Source: Trileptium ribeirensis
Taxonomy: Eukaryota; Nematoda; Enoplea; Enoplida; Thoracostomopsidae
Direction: 5' to 3'
Assembly (NCBI GenBank): GCA_030248225.1
Contig: JASANE010024923.1
Location: 1 to 64,000 of the forward strand
Length of the DNA stretch: 64,000 nucleotides
Position numbers and translations under genes: made by a program. The notes beneath the pieces are model-generated. The model made no database searches and was not told where the DNA came from. It was given only the letters and a program-made list of their open reading frames with translations. Below, in pieces: positions 12,213 through 24,380 of this stretch. Numbering within the stretch: position 1 is the first letter of the stretch; each line of letters opens with the position of its first letter.

Positions 12213-12733
12213 CCATCCTCAGGACACGAGACGAAGCTCCTGCGAGTCTAAAACAAATGCTATAATCAAAATTGCTTGCCACATAACAGTCTCATGCCAT
12301 TACACTATATTTTAAAATAATTACCTCGATTAGCAGCTCAAATAGATGAACTTAACCCTAGCACGGTGTATCTCATAATATACTATAGGTATCACTATCA
12401 TATATATCTATAGGTTAACAGAATTAATACAACTTATATGCTTGAATGATACGGCTAGAATTTCTTAATGGAGAGTGTACCCTTCGAGACTAACTAGTAA
12501 ATATTACAAAGAGTCGATATAGTACAATTATTTAAATGATGAGGGCGCGTTGTGGGCTGAATAACTATAATGATCACAAAACCACGATATACTAATATAA
12601 TATTTGGACGGTGAGAACGCCCTTGTGGTCTAACTACTACTGATTTGCACGAGAAAATACAGTATTTTTTAATCATTTTTGTATGTAGACGTATACATAT
12701 ACACAGTAAGCATACCAAGAAATACCATTTTTT
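12213..12733. other. AT-rich spacer before Element 1
   Basis: No gene is visible. Near 12608 there is a diverged copy of the GGTGAG...GAGGTCT landmark of the 8.1-8.7 kb duplication. The spacer separates the damaged exon copy from the left terminal repeat and has no counterpart after the right terminal repeat. Confidence 0.4.
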
Positions 12734-14025
12734 TGTCATACCGTGCAGCGGGCCAGTACAATGACCAAAGGCTGGGGGAGCCGACCAAACAATCGTTTAA
12801 CACCCCCGGTCCCCAACTTCCGTAATAGAACCGAAAAGGGGAGGAGATGCAAGGGACAGGGCACTTCGTCCCCTGCCCTTACATGCGTCGTATCTCGATT
12901 TTTCCAGTGCTTTAACATCACTTCAGGGTAACCGGTATGCGTTGCATCTGGCTCGCTGGGTCCATGTTGTTGTTTTAGCGTTTTATTTATAATCTGACAT
13001 TTCATCTATTGTCGTGTTTTGAGTCAAGAATGGCTGCAGAAAGTCTGCACCATGTCATTAGCTCGTAACTTTATGACCACACTGTCCCGGGTACACTTGG
13101 GGTACGACCCACAACGAAAGTGTTTCCGGGTGTCACGATTGCTATCGTATCGCACTTCGTTTGGGAGCTCTTCGGCTAACCTGGTCGATGGGGGGTCTCA
13201 GCCGCCCACCCGGGTGTATTTGGGACCCTGGGCCCGGCCCAATTTCTCCTGCCCACTACTGGCCAACGTTTGCCTCACCTTCGGCGTACTGTATCGCCTG
13301 CCAGCTCCGCCTTCTCTCTGTTTCCATCCAACTCCGCCTTGTTTTTGTTGCGTGCGCTGCTTTTACGTGTTATCAATCGCCGCCCGGGTTTTAAATTATT
13401 GTGGGTCAACGACCATTCTCGTTGCTTATCGTCACTCGGTGCGCCTCATATCTATACTCGTTTCGAAAATATTTTGTTATCGCATAGTTTGGTATTTTAT
13501 CTGATACTTCTTTTTTGTTGATTGCTTGTTTATTAATGTTGTTATTCTTCGATCTGTAATATTTGGAAGTATCTGCAATTACGACTTTGTAGTGCTTTGG
13601 GAGTAATAACAATAGCCGTTGCGCAGGTCAATAACCCGGCCAAATTAAGTATAGTGCGTTATAACTGTATGTTGGGCAATATAGTTGACAAATTTATTAT
13701 CCTTATCGGTTAACGTATGTGTCTTTCTGTTTTAAAACGAACTCGTTAACCTTTGGCTCTTATCTCTATGGCTTTTTGAGCTTAATTACTTTCGCTCGTA
13801 AACTGTTATCTTAATGTTTTTAAATTTTTGTTGCCGTTATTACCGCCTCCTGCTGCGCTAATTTTCACTTGGGTTGTGATTCTTGTCAGGTAAATGTTAA
13901 TATTAGAGGCGGGGCTGGAGCTCCAATGCATTGTGCAATCCGCACTTGTTGGATCGGCGGACTTTTCGTTATCTCATACTCGTTTGTGATTTGCTGTTTG
14001 AATACTCTTGGCGAAATAACATTGG

Positions 14026-14032
14026 TATAAAA
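14026..14032 (+). promoter_or_regulatory. TATA-like box in the 5' LTR
   Basis: TATAAAA lies about 1.3 kb into the LTR and about 1 kb before an AATAAA, and is repeated in the right LTR near 26606. A second TATAAAA near 14677 is an alternative. Position fits a U3 promoter; activity is inferred. Confidence 0.4.
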
Positions 14033-15074
14033 CTCGGTGTCCCGCTAAATCGGGGGAACAGTCCAGGTTTGCGTTTGCAGAGTTTCAACCGTCATCGCCT
14101 CGGTGTTTTACATTTTTACACAGTTTTCTTTTCTTAGTTTATTGGCACCGCGAGCGTTTCGATCCATCTTTTGGCTTCGATGCTTTCGTGGGATACCATT
14201 GGTAGCTGCCAGCAAAAGAAATTTCGGCTCAACATTTTATCGCTTCGCTTTCGGCTTCAAGTTTTAAATCGATTAGTTACCCCCATCGCCCTGGACTCTT
14301 CCCCCTGGCTGTTTCACGTTCTGGAGCAGCCAGTGTCTTCGACTGTTTGGTGTTATAGTACCTGTAGCTTTCAGAAAAAGTATAACGCTCCATTTGTTGT
14401 ATCGTGTTAACCGAGTGGAGCGTATTTCATACACAGCTTATGTTTTTATTCTTGCAGTTACCGTACGTTTTAGCTTGGGACAATTTTATTGTGGTCGATC
14501 AGACTATAGGCCTTGGCTTAAGTATAAATTCTGGACACTTCGGGTGCCTCGTTTTTGGGTTTCGGTCTGCTGGGATCGGGCTTTTGTTCTCTATTGTTTC
14601 GGGTTCCTGGCTTTCGGGTCCTTCCCGGCTAAACTTATCGATGGTCGGACCCGCAGGACGAGTTCTGCTAGATAACTATAAAATTTCTACGTTGACTATG
14701 TCCGCTCCCACCGTGTTATGCCTGGCGTCCTGCGCATTGTACGCGTCGGTGTCCGCGTTTTCTATGTATGATTGCTTGACTAAAACTCTTCTGAGTTGCC
14801 GCGAATTCACGGTTGGGATTTAACGTTTCTAAGTCTCCCGGCATAGGTGTGCATATTTGGTACTAAAGTGGGCTAAAATCTTTAGTCGGAGCGAATATTC
14901 GCGCACTATGTGCGACTCGTGTCAAGACCACGAATGAGTACTGAGCCATCTAACGGATAGTCTTGCTTTCCTTAAATATTAATGTCATGCTATGTCCATT
15001 GTATGCTTTATTCCGCCGTTCCGGCGTACTTGATGATTGTGTAACACATCATGTCATAAGCTAATTTCTTCGTC

Positions 15075-15080
15075 AATAAA
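15075..15080 (+). terminator. Poly(A) signal AATAAA in the 5' LTR
   Basis: AATAAA within GTCAATAAAGTGAAG is conserved at 27654-27659 in the right LTR and lies downstream of the TATA candidates. It is the likely end-of-R signal. Confidence 0.45.
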
Positions 15081-16186
15081 GTGAAGAACTACACTGTGTG
15101 CGCGGTTCTTTTGCATCGAGTTAATCGGTTCTTTTGTTTAAATCAGTTATGCCTCAAATTAGGTGGTCTTAATCCTTTCAGTGGAGTTAGATCAGCCAAA
15201 CACAAATTACTAAGATAGTTGCTGTCCGTCCCCGCAGTGCCTTAAGCGGCGCCGGTCACGCCCGCCGTCCGACATTGGTCCAAACTGGCAGTGCCTGAAG
15301 TATAGTCGAAAGCACACCACCTGGTCTAGACAACGAGTTGGTTACCATGAGAACAGTCGGCGATTGGTACAGCCCGTGAATGAGTTTTGTTATCGACCTT
15401 GATCGTCCATTAACCTGCACGGCATTTTCCTTTTCGGTGCTTTGTTTGCCAGGAGAGCTTGAGCCCTTGTGAACGGAAGGCTGAAGGCGCTGTTAATCCG
15501 GACTATGGCATTGGAAGTCACGAGACAAAATCACGGCAATACCCTACGAACCTAGTGAGCAGTCGCGAGACGCTAGCTTGTGACATCAACCATTGCTACT
15601 CCCCGTGACAGCTAGGTTGACCGCTAATGCACAATAATCAGTAGCCATGCCCCAGTGCCAGGCGAACAAATCCCAGCGACGTCTTTTCAATCACCAAGGC
15701 CTTGAAGGCAAGCCATGTTGGGTTTCGCCAGACTACCCCGCTCAGTACCCTGCTCCCGCTTGGTCCATTGACAAGTCGATGAGTCGGATAGTCCCTTCGG
15801 GTTTTCCCCCTGTGTTACGAGCAGCTTCGAGAGCGCAGCGAGCGCGCCGGTACAGCTATACAAGTCGTGACGTTGATGCTTTTGGGACCCTTTCCCCACT
15901 CTCGGCAATGCGAGCAGAGACGGAACTACCATCGGGTGGTGACAGCCCGGTAGACGAATAGACCCGCTATTCACGGCCAGGACATGATTGAGGCGTACGA
16001 GGACGAGCCATTTCCGCCCGCCCGGGCCGAACGGCAAGTCACGCCTGGGGGCCTACATCATCCACTACGACACGTATGCTGTAATTTCGGGGCCCTGCCG
16101 GACACCAGGGTCTGAGGGCGGCGAACCCTTCTGCACTGGAGCCCGCTCCCTGCAGGTAGGGGTCGGACAGCCCGCGCCGTAACAAA

Positions 16187-16204
16187 TGGGGGCTACGCCG
16201 TGAG
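16187..16204 (+). promoter_or_regulatory. tRNA primer-binding site (tRNA-Pro-like)
   Basis: TGGGGGCTACGCCGTGAG begins two bases after the LTR end. TGG pairs with a tRNA CCA end, and TGGGGGCT matches the start of the well-known tRNA-Pro primer site. The same 18-mer with one change (C for T at position 8) lies 10 bases inside the 5' LTR of Element 2. The exact tRNA needs the host tRNA set. Confidence 0.65.
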
Positions 16205-18310
16205 CCAAGTGCAGTAGAGAACGTGCGTCCCTTTTGTCTTTAGCCAAACGTGTAGTCAGCCCCTAATATAAATTTGAACGGTTCAGATTAGTTTGATCAT
16301 CAAAATCTAACCCTGTGTTGGAGTAGCTGTCTGAACACATTGCAATGCTCATTCATTCAAGTATAGCTGCCTCATTTCAGGTTTCTTAGAGTGCGTTTTA
16401 CCGACTAGTATTGCTCATAGTAAAATATTGCTCGCTGCGTTACTGTCGTCACTGATAATTAGCTTCCATCAGTTCCTTCACGGATCAGGTAAGTAGCTTA
16501 CGTGTTTCCGTGTGACGCGTAGAAAGTATCGTTAAATAAGATATAGATATATCGCTATATTCCGAGCGAGCTCCAAAACTGCCCATTATCCCGTTCTAGT
16601 ATCGTTAGTGAGACAGCAGTAAGAGCACCGCTGAAGCAATGGTGCTCTAAACGAGTTGCGCTAGATCTGTAATTTGGCAATGTTCGAACCGAGCAGCTTG
16701 TAACAGTGACGCAGATGACCGGCGTCGCGCCCCCAATAGTTTTTGCTAATAGCACGGTTTTCTGACCGGTGTACGCTTTAGGGTATTGAGTGGGTGATTG
16801 TATTTCCGTAAATCTTCCTAAAGGGGTAACTCGTGGGTAAGTGAGCGTGATGGACAAAGAACCGTACTGTTACTGTGTGCACATAGACAGTGATCACTAG
16901 TCTGATTAACACTATCTTTTGGCTGTGTAAACGTTCCTTAATGAAGCTTGATTGCATTACTTGGCGAAATTTTATTAATATCTGGCGGAAAAGTAGCGTT
17001 ATTTGATGTGAGTATGTCGCGTAATACTGGCAAGATATTAACTGTATTAGATGTAGTTGAACGTAAGATGTTGGTTTCGTGAGCTGACCCCGGGTTCGTC
17101 CCCAGCTTGTGACTTGTCGAGTGGGAGCCTTTGGTTGCTTCCAGCGGCAGAGGCCATAGATTTGGGTCTTTGTTTTTGCCAGCGTTCCAACTCCCGCGTA
17201 CCCGGAATTTGTCCTCGCGACCATTATGGGCCCCGGACGTTAGCATCAGGGGTCGGTTCACGAAAACAGACGGCATTATGTGGCCTACAGCGGTGTGCTT
17301 CTTTGTAACCTGATATCTCTATATTTTGCGTGGCTGGCTAACTAGAAAAAAATATATTATCTATATTATGATCTGGTATAGTATGGTTTTGTCTCGAAGG
17401 CGTGAGTTTGCCACGTTTGCTGGAATATGCGTTTAGACGATGATTTTTGTGTATCGTAAAGCTTTGCCGTTGTGTATATACCTTATGTGATTCTGTGTTC
17501 CTGCCCGCATTCTTGGTATGACGGATTAACTGTGTGATAGCTGATTGTAGGATAGTCATCGAATTTCGTTGCCTTCGTTTCGATTTCTTTTTGCCGCGAG
17601 TCATTATCGTTGTGTACGTGGCCATAACCGACGTGCAAGTGCTGGATTGTTATCGCGTGATCGCTGCCAGCGGTGAATCAAGATCGTTGCGGTTCGCTGT
17701 CGTTAACGGGAACGAAACGTATTGACGCTACGATATTAGCTGTTTGCCGGGGTATATGGACTATCGACATTCAATATTACGAACTATTGGGTCAGCGTTG
17801 GAACATTGTGTGACTGTTAATTAGCGGGTACGCTTACGTGGAACGAGAAGGGCTATCGGAATTGGTATTGAAATCGACGTTGGAATTATCGACAGTGGTA
17901 CGATTACGTTGGACGTTGCAGTTGGTAAATGGACAATTCTAATGTGTTTAACGTTGTTATGTATGATGCCTAGTATGTGGTTTAGTATAGTTTGGTCATT
18001 TTGATACATTTCCTGTGGTATGTTTCATAGATTGTTTTGTCAGTGTACGGGCGTGAACTTTTCCTTTTTCGCGAGCTAGCGTGAAAATATTTAGCACCTG
18101 GTATTAACCTAATATTCACAGGGACAGATTAGCTTAATACGTGAGCCGATTAACAAATAGTATTTTGGGCTCAACCCTGGTTCTTGTTTGCATGTAACCC
18201 AGGAAGTATCTGTGTCGCTCTCAGTGTGGTTACGAAACAAAATTGTGAATTTGTGATCTGTGTTTGGGCTTACGCATAGTATCTGAACTTTTGAATCACG
18301 TCATATATAT
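16205..18310 (+). other. Element 1 leader between primer site and gag
   Basis: About 2.1 kb without a convincing gene. It is T/G-rich on the plus strand toward gag. It probably holds packaging signals and possibly a splice donor, but nothing specific can be supported. Confidence 0.5.
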
Positions 18311-21300
18311 GTGACTGCAGAGTTGCTGTACCCTGACTTAAATTTAAATATGCCAAATGAGAGCATGAGTACCGTGAATGCAAAGGGGACTTCCAGGTCG
18401 GCCACCGGAGCCCAACCAAACGTTTCGTCGCTAGGCAGTCCAGCCGCGATCGATCGGGATGCGCAGCAGTCCACTTCGTCTGTTTCAGCTGGCGATGTAC
18501 TTGCAAATCTTGCCGCCGCATTGCAGTCGGTAGGTCAGCAGTCCAACTCATTCCAGCCGCGCGCTGCTCAGGTCGCCAGGTTGGATGCTATTCCGCGTTA
18601 CTTAGGGCCAAACTCTGGACGCACATTTGACGAATGGGTCAAGATCTATGAAAGGTACGCTAAAGCGAACCAGTGGACCGACCAGCAGCAACTGTTGTAC
18701 TTGCCACTACTCTTAGATGGTCCAGCGATTGTTGCGTTTGAAGGCTTACCTGCACCAAAAAAGGACACATTTCGAGCAGCCAAAGCTAATCTTAAGCATC
18801 TTCTCTCAAGCACTCGCAGTCAGAGCCGTGCGATCGGCGAGCTGTCTCAGCGCCGTCAGAAGCCTGGAGAGTCAGCTGCCATGTACGCGCTTGAGCTAAA
18901 ACGCGTTTTTCTAGACGCACCCACGCTGGCGGACGACGAGCAAAGTGAGTGGCTCAAGGGATTCTTTTTACAGGGCGTGAACACTGATGTTCGTCGTCAT
19001 TTGATGAACTTAGACCTCGACACGTTCGATGACATGATTGACGCCGCCAAGAGGTACGAGGATTCGGCAGCAACTTGTGGCCCAGAGGGTGACTCCGCAA
19101 CTGGAGACTCCGGCGCCGTGTTGGATTCCATCCGCGCGCTGGCCGATGCTGTTGACCGCCAAACTCTATCATCAACCAAACACGAGGGAACCATAAAGCA
19201 ATTGGTTGACGCACTTGTTACCAAAAGTAAACCGAAACAACTAATGGCCATGGACTCGTCAGGCCCAACCAACAACGCCGCCGTAGTCTGTCAACTGTGC
19301 CAAGGACCAGGGCACGTCGCCCTTGCCTGTCCTACCAGAGTTGTTCCAGCGCTCCAGTCATTGCCACCAGAACCGATGCCGGTTCAACCAGTTGCGTCAC
19401 GGTACCATGGTAGCCATGAAGTACCCGAACATAGCTATGATGAGTGGAACCGACAGCATGATTGGCGCGGATCTGCCACGAGTGTTTGGCGACCGCCGCC
19501 GCGACAGTACCCTATTAATTATCGCCATGTACCTCGGCCAACACACGTCAGCGATCGGCGCGAAGTTGCGCCGCGTTTTAGTAACCAGTACCAGCGACCT
19601 AATTATAGAGTAGTACGCTCGACGCACATGCTGGGTTCGTCGCATCAGAGAAATCCGGCTGTCAGTTTTCGTCCGACGCAATACGGCGCAAATGCTCGTT
19701 TAGGATACGGGACAAGTACGATGGCGCGACCGCCGCATAGCTCGGCCGCAGCGCAACCGTACGTACCCAACAATATGGGATCGAGATATTACAGCCAATA
19801 TTCGCTGCTTACCCAGCCAGCACCGGACCCAGAATCGGAACACCGCCTAGCGGTATTAAAGCAGGAGATACGTAGTTTAGAAAACGCCAATGCCGTCGCC
19901 CGTGTCGTCGAGAATCAACTACACTGCTTGTCTACGAGGAACATAAGTCAAACTCAAATGAAGACGTTTTCCGATCTCACACCGCTAAAGCCCTATGAGG
20001 GGACCAGTTACACCATACCGAACGTCGCGAACGAAGCGGTGACATGCAGATCGCGGTCACCGATCCGTGATATTTCTATTGAACCGGAGAACTTTGACGG
20101 GTTTGATACATCCGCGGAACGCTTGAGTAACACCTGGGGCGCGACAAGTGCGTATGGATCAGGGCGTGTAGGTGAACATGATTTTGATTTATTTTATCAC
20201 GAGATGCAGCGCTCATTTTGGGAGTCCCCCGGAGAAGTTTTATACTATGCGGATTTGAAAGGTCAGGGTACACCGGCTAACCCTGGCAGCGAATACGATA
20301 TGGATATGACGGAATCACAGTATCAAGGACAGTGCTCAATCATGTTACCTGACGATACCAATGTGCAGTGCAAAGTAGCTTTGAGCTCACATTGTGTCGA
20401 CAATGACGAGTTTCGTAAATTCGAAAAGGGAGCTAGAGGCTATCAGGAACCAGATGATTCAGAACATATGCGCACAAAAGGAGAATGTGTATGGACCCAC
20501 CACCCAAGTACCGAGCCGATAATGAGGGATGTATGCGAAATTGTGGATATTGGAACTAGCAGTTATGAACACGGTAGCATGGATATAGCAATAAAAGCAC
20601 CCAGCCCCATGCCGGAGCGCCTCATTGCAACCCCTCAGTTGGAGTTGCCGGCCACGAGTAAGGCAAGGGGGGTTGTGCCTGATCACAACGATCTCACCGC
20701 CGTTACAACTCAAGCGCCGGACTACTTTGCTGAGTCAAAACCGGGGACGACATTGATAGAATCGCAAGTGCTGTTCTCGGGAAACCCTCGGAGCCTAAAT
20801 AATCTCGGTGTTTATAGCAAGTACAGAAGAATTGTGTGTGAACAAGTTGAAGATGTTACCCATGCGACGAATAGGCAGGAGAACCTAGTTGGGCGCGAAT
20901 TCCCGCCTCCCTTCGGGCTACTCACCGGTCGATCCTGTTCGAAAGTCAATAGCATGGCACCCATAAACGGCGATTCTTTCAACCCTGGTGATGTCGAGCC
21001 CGCCAGTACTTTTACCCTGTGGAGTCACAGCGAGACCCCACAACAGCACGTTTGCAACCAGCTGGCAGCCGAACGCCAGCCGCTTGTCACCCTTGCCCAA
21101 CGGCCCGCGATCGAATCGGGTGCGTATAAAACAAGTAATTCGATTTCTCGGGGCAGCGAGATAACTGGCGAGATCAGTAACAACCACGCCAATTTTCTCG
21201 TCGAGACTTATGTCCAACGATCGCGGTGCCGCCCTCATAGTGAAAAGTTCCCTGCCTCCGAGGTGAGACAATTAATCGCTAGGGCTCGGGGATGTGATCC

Positions 21301-21574
21301 CACCCGACCAGTTGAGTTTGGTGCTCCGGTTAGGAAAAGTTTGGCTCCACAGAACGATGCGCGCGCTGGCCTGTCGGAGGTCACTACGAAAACAATAAAT
21401 AGCGGCAAAAAGGATGATGTTACTCCTCGGAGAATGGCGACGCGCCAAGTGCAGACTGGCAATTATGACCGTAGTAAAATTTCCGACCCACCAACGACGT
21501 CAAGGGAAGTGGATTTGGGAAGAGACCTCGGTCCTGTGGTCTCCAGGACGGGGTTTGAGGCCTACTGCACTTGA
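18311..21574 (+). CDS. gag: Gag polyprotein of Element 1, 1087 codons, intact
   Basis: Residues about 95-250 follow the Ty3/gypsy capsid pattern. There is an F-x-EW segment, a long helical core, and a GES..MYALEL helix before the C-terminal capsid domain. A CCHC zinc knuckle (C-x2-C-x4-H-x4-C) sits at residues 327-340. It is followed by an Arg/Tyr/Pro-rich stretch and a short DPESEHRLAV...LE helix at about 505-525, also present in Element 2 Gag. The remaining 550 residues are acidic, Ser/Thr-rich and unrecognised, making this Gag unusually long. The first ATG is 18311, with further Met codons at residues 14 and 19. No protease or pol follows in frame. It is uninterrupted, unlike Element 2 Gag, and may still be functional. 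Confidence 0.85.
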   Translation: MTAELLYPDLNLNMPNESMSTVNAKGTSRSATGAQPNVSSLGSPAAIDRDAQQSTSSVSAGDVLANLAAALQSVGQQSNSFQPRAAQVARLDAIPRYLGPNSGRTFDEWVKIYERYAKANQWTDQQQLLYLPLLLDGPAIVAFEGLPAPKKDTFRAAKANLKHLLSSTRSQSRAIGELSQRRQKPGESAAMYALELKRVFLDAPTLADDEQSEWLKGFFLQGVNTDVRRHLMNLDLDTFDDMIDAAKRYEDSAATCGPEGDSATGDSGAVLDSIRALADAVDRQTLSSTKHEGTIKQLVDALVTKSKPKQLMAMDSSGPTNNAAVVCQLCQGPGHVALACPTRVVPALQSLPPEPMPVQPVASRYHGSHEVPEHSYDEWNRQHDWRGSATSVWRPPPRQYPINYRHVPRPTHVSDRREVAPRFSNQYQRPNYRVVRSTHMLGSSHQRNPAVSFRPTQYGANARLGYGTSTMARPPHSSAAAQPYVPNNMGSRYYSQYSLLTQPAPDPESEHRLAVLKQEIRSLENANAVARVVENQLHCLSTRNISQTQMKTFSDLTPLKPYEGTSYTIPNVANEAVTCRSRSPIRDISIEPENFDGFDTSAERLSNTWGATSAYGSGRVGEHDFDLFYHEMQRSFWESPGEVLYYADLKGQGTPANPGSEYDMDMTESQYQGQCSIMLPDDTNVQCKVALSSHCVDNDEFRKFEKGARGYQEPDDSEHMRTKGECVWTHHPSTEPIMRDVCEIVDIGTSSYEHGSMDIAIKAPSPMPERLIATPQLELPATSKARGVVPDHNDLTAVTTQAPDYFAESKPGTTLIESQVLFSGNPRSLNNLGVYSKYRRIVCEQVEDVTHATNRQENLVGREFPPPFGLLTGRSCSKVNSMAPINGDSFNPGDVEPASTFTLWSHSETPQQHVCNQLAAERQPLVTLAQRPAIESGAYKTSNSISRGSEITGEISNNHANFLVETYVQRSRCRPHSEKFPASEVRQLIARARGCDPTRPVEFGAPVRKSLAPQNDARAGLSEVTTKTINSGKKDDVTPRRMATRQVQTGNYDRSKISDPPTTSREVDLGRDLGPVVSRTGFEAYCT

Positions 21575-24380
21575 AATTAAAAGTTCGCCGGCTTTGGATA
21601 GGATGTCGGCACCATTTTCAGCAAAATTTACAAGGAACAATCCGTGGGTATTGCCCGTTCCAGAAATTCTGTCCAACAACGAGGATCCGACCCGGCCAAG
21701 GAACAAGCAGAGTGCATGTAGCATGCACGACAGCTCATCCGGCCTGTCCTCGTCGAAAGGTGGTCAAAGTGTGCAGAATACTGGAATGAAATTAGGAGGA
21801 CCACCGCCCTTCTGTGCGACGTGCTTGGACCGATGTTGCTCTACATTGTACCACATCTGCCCGACAACGGGAAGGTCTTGACATAGCGCACCGACCACAG
21901 TAGGCGCAGCTCAAATTCGTGTAGGATCGCAATCCCTAAGACCTGACGCAGCTCCGATACTTTGTTGCAAAGGGAGTGCAGCTCAGCCCACCGCGAGCGC
22001 GCAGGCACCCCAACACGCCCCCGTAGAAGGATCCGAAGAAACGAATCGGACGCCCCTGGACTTGGAGGAACCGCGGATGTCGCCTCCAGCTGTGCCAGAG
22101 GGAATGCCGTCTCGGGACATTTTCGTTCGTTCCGAGTCACCAATGCGGAATCAACTGTTGTCTTTGTATAGCCTGAGAAATGTGTGCCATATGGATGGAA
22201 TATCGTGGTTTGATAACGTACAAAATTGGCTCGACAAGTGCGAATTTGAGCGATGTAACTCTGATCAAATGGGTGATGAAAGTGCGAAATCCAGCCTAAG
22301 CTCTAGAAGTAATATGCCAGTTGAATTGAGCATGATCGACGAATGTAGTGCGCAAGGAGATTTGGCACCAAGTGTAATAGTTGACGACAAGGTATTCGTT
22401 ACTAATTCGAATAATGATCGGAATCATGATGTTCTTAATGCTGTGCAAAGATCGGGGGATCACCCAGACGAATTTCTCCACCATAACGATAGCGAGTCCA
22501 CGGCAGTGAGCGTGATCGTAGATGTGAGTCACGCCGTTTACAATCAATATTTTGGAGTGTATATTGAACGACCTGATAACGAAAGTTTGTATGACCTTTT
22601 CGGACCAGAGGAATCATTCACCACTATTGAAATCTTTCCGTCCGAGCGAGAGCACCCCTTTCTTGGCTACCGACCAGTACGGCTGGCCGAAGGTGTCGAC
22701 GCTTCGGAATGGAGAAAGCCACAGTTCAACGGTGAAAACGACGTCAACGGAGACGGCGCTGACGAGCAGGCGGGTAGCAGCGACGACGAAGCTGCATCTA
22801 ACCCTGAATCATTTAGGTCACGGAATAACGAAACTGAGAGTGCGATCTTCAGTGAACCTGACGAGGACCTAGAAATCGACGAACTCGGCGACAACAATGC
22901 TAATTTTGACGATCTAAACCGTGAACCGGAACGTATCGAGATGCAGGTTGAGGGGGAGCCTGGTTTTCTTTTGTCGACGGAACAGCGGTTGCAGGTGCAA
23001 CCCATTTGGCTTACCAGTCGCAGGATTATCGATATATTGGGTGAGCTACGTATGCAATTGGATGAATTGCGCTGGCGCATGCTGCATGATCCTTCAACTG
23101 AAGCCCGTGATGAAGCCGCCAATATTCGTGACGTGCTTTGCGTTGTCACACCCTTCGAATTCAATACGCGAGGACCATACGCAGCAACGAGCCGACTAGA
23201 CGCATGTGAACTGTTGCTCACCCTAACTGCTAGGGGAACGATGTTCTCTCCGTTCTCGGAGCTCGCAAGCAATTTACGCCGCGAACTGCGAACGGAAAAC
23301 CCGGAATGTTCCAGCGCTTGGATTCGGGGAGAAGAACCACATCGATGGCGCGACCACCGTAACGAGGGGTGTCGCTTTGTCACCACTGCAGGCACATGGC
23401 GAGGAGATGGCACTTTGGAGAACGAAATATTCACGCTCGGCCCGGACGGTTCAATCTCCAGTAACAGACGTAGCCGCGTAGTTTGCGAATGGCCGAATCA
23501 TTATCGCCGTGCGATTAAGCAGCTGCACATCCTCATCCTCCAGGTGCCGACGCTTTTGGAGGTCGTGTTGACCCACCGACCCCGCGAGGATGTGGACGAT
23601 GTTACATACGATCACGCTCTCTACGAAACGGTTCGGCGAGCTGTTGTGGCTACCGAGAGTACTCGACCCAAGCGGCTTCGCTATAAGCTGGATTGCATGC
23701 TTGCCGTACTGACTCGCGATGCTTGTAAGAGGCAAGACCGGCGTTTATTACAACAGTTTAGCACCGATCCCACGTCAGACGATGAAGAGTCGGCACCACC
23801 ATCGATGTTCGGCGGAGACGCGCACAGCTCTGTGGCACCGTCTGTATCGTCGCCAGACTGCACCGATTTGGAAGAGGAACTCAGTCCGCAAGTCGATGAA
23901 TCCACAGCTACCCTTTTGGCACGACAGTTGGTAGATTCAGTCAGTGGTAAAGCAGATGCGCCTTGTGTGCAAATGAGGCGGGTGACGGAATGTGTCAGCC
24001 CAGAGAGAACACCCTCCACGGTTTATGATGACGGCCAGGTCACCGCGCCTATATTGAAGGACGGAGTGAGTGGTGGCGCTAGTAGCTATGCGTCCGGCTC
24101 GCCTCGCCCCGATAACATGGAATCCGCAGCGGTTACGCCCCAACCGCCCAGCCACGATCATCGAAATAGCCGTTCACGATCGCTACTTGTACACCTCATG
24201 TCGCTGTTTCAAATTATGCTGATGGTTTTGGTACTTTGTACTCAGGCATATGGCATTGTTAAAGGAACAGGCTTTTTACCCGACGACGATATTATTATGG
24301 CCGGGAGCATCAATCAGAGAGCTGATACAAATAGCCGCCGTGGTCGCACAGGAAACCATCAAGAAAATCATAATTATTGA
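21414..24380 (+). pseudogene. ORF2 of Element 1: pre-Env leader with C-terminal signal/anchor segment
   Basis: One frame runs from inside the 3' end of gag to 24380, broken only by a TGA at 21879-21881. The ATG-initiated part from 22062 is 772 codons. The product is acidic, then has a helical region of about 200 residues (about 22980-23760). Spacing of Leu, Pro, Tyr and His in its later part matches the N-terminal part of the Element 2 pre-Env/Env frame. Near the end comes another Ser/Asp-rich linker and a hydrophobic segment (about 24187-24255) ending in an Ala-Tyr-Gly site, placed like the signal peptide before the Element 2 Env ectodomain. The ectodomain itself is absent. I infer a deletion derivative. 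Function of the leader is unknown. Confidence 0.55.

Larger units (their letters stand above)
12735..16184 (+). repeat. Left (5') LTR of Element 1, 3450 bp
   Basis: It matches 25317-28706 with scattered substitutions and small indels. One block of 58 bases (16036-16093) is absent from the right copy, with a short GGC microhomology at the break. It contains TATA-like and AATAAA signals in the order expected for U3-R-U5. Several open frames inside (for example 13019-13504) are not conserved in length between copies and look non-coding. A length of 3.4 kb is far above that of ordinary gypsy LTRs. Confidence 0.85.

Noticed and set aside
13019..14823. Several open frames of 70-160 codons inside the Element 1 LTR, also present in the right copy
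   Set aside because: Their lengths and ends differ between the two LTRs because of small indels, and no domain is recognised; conservation is explained by LTR identity.
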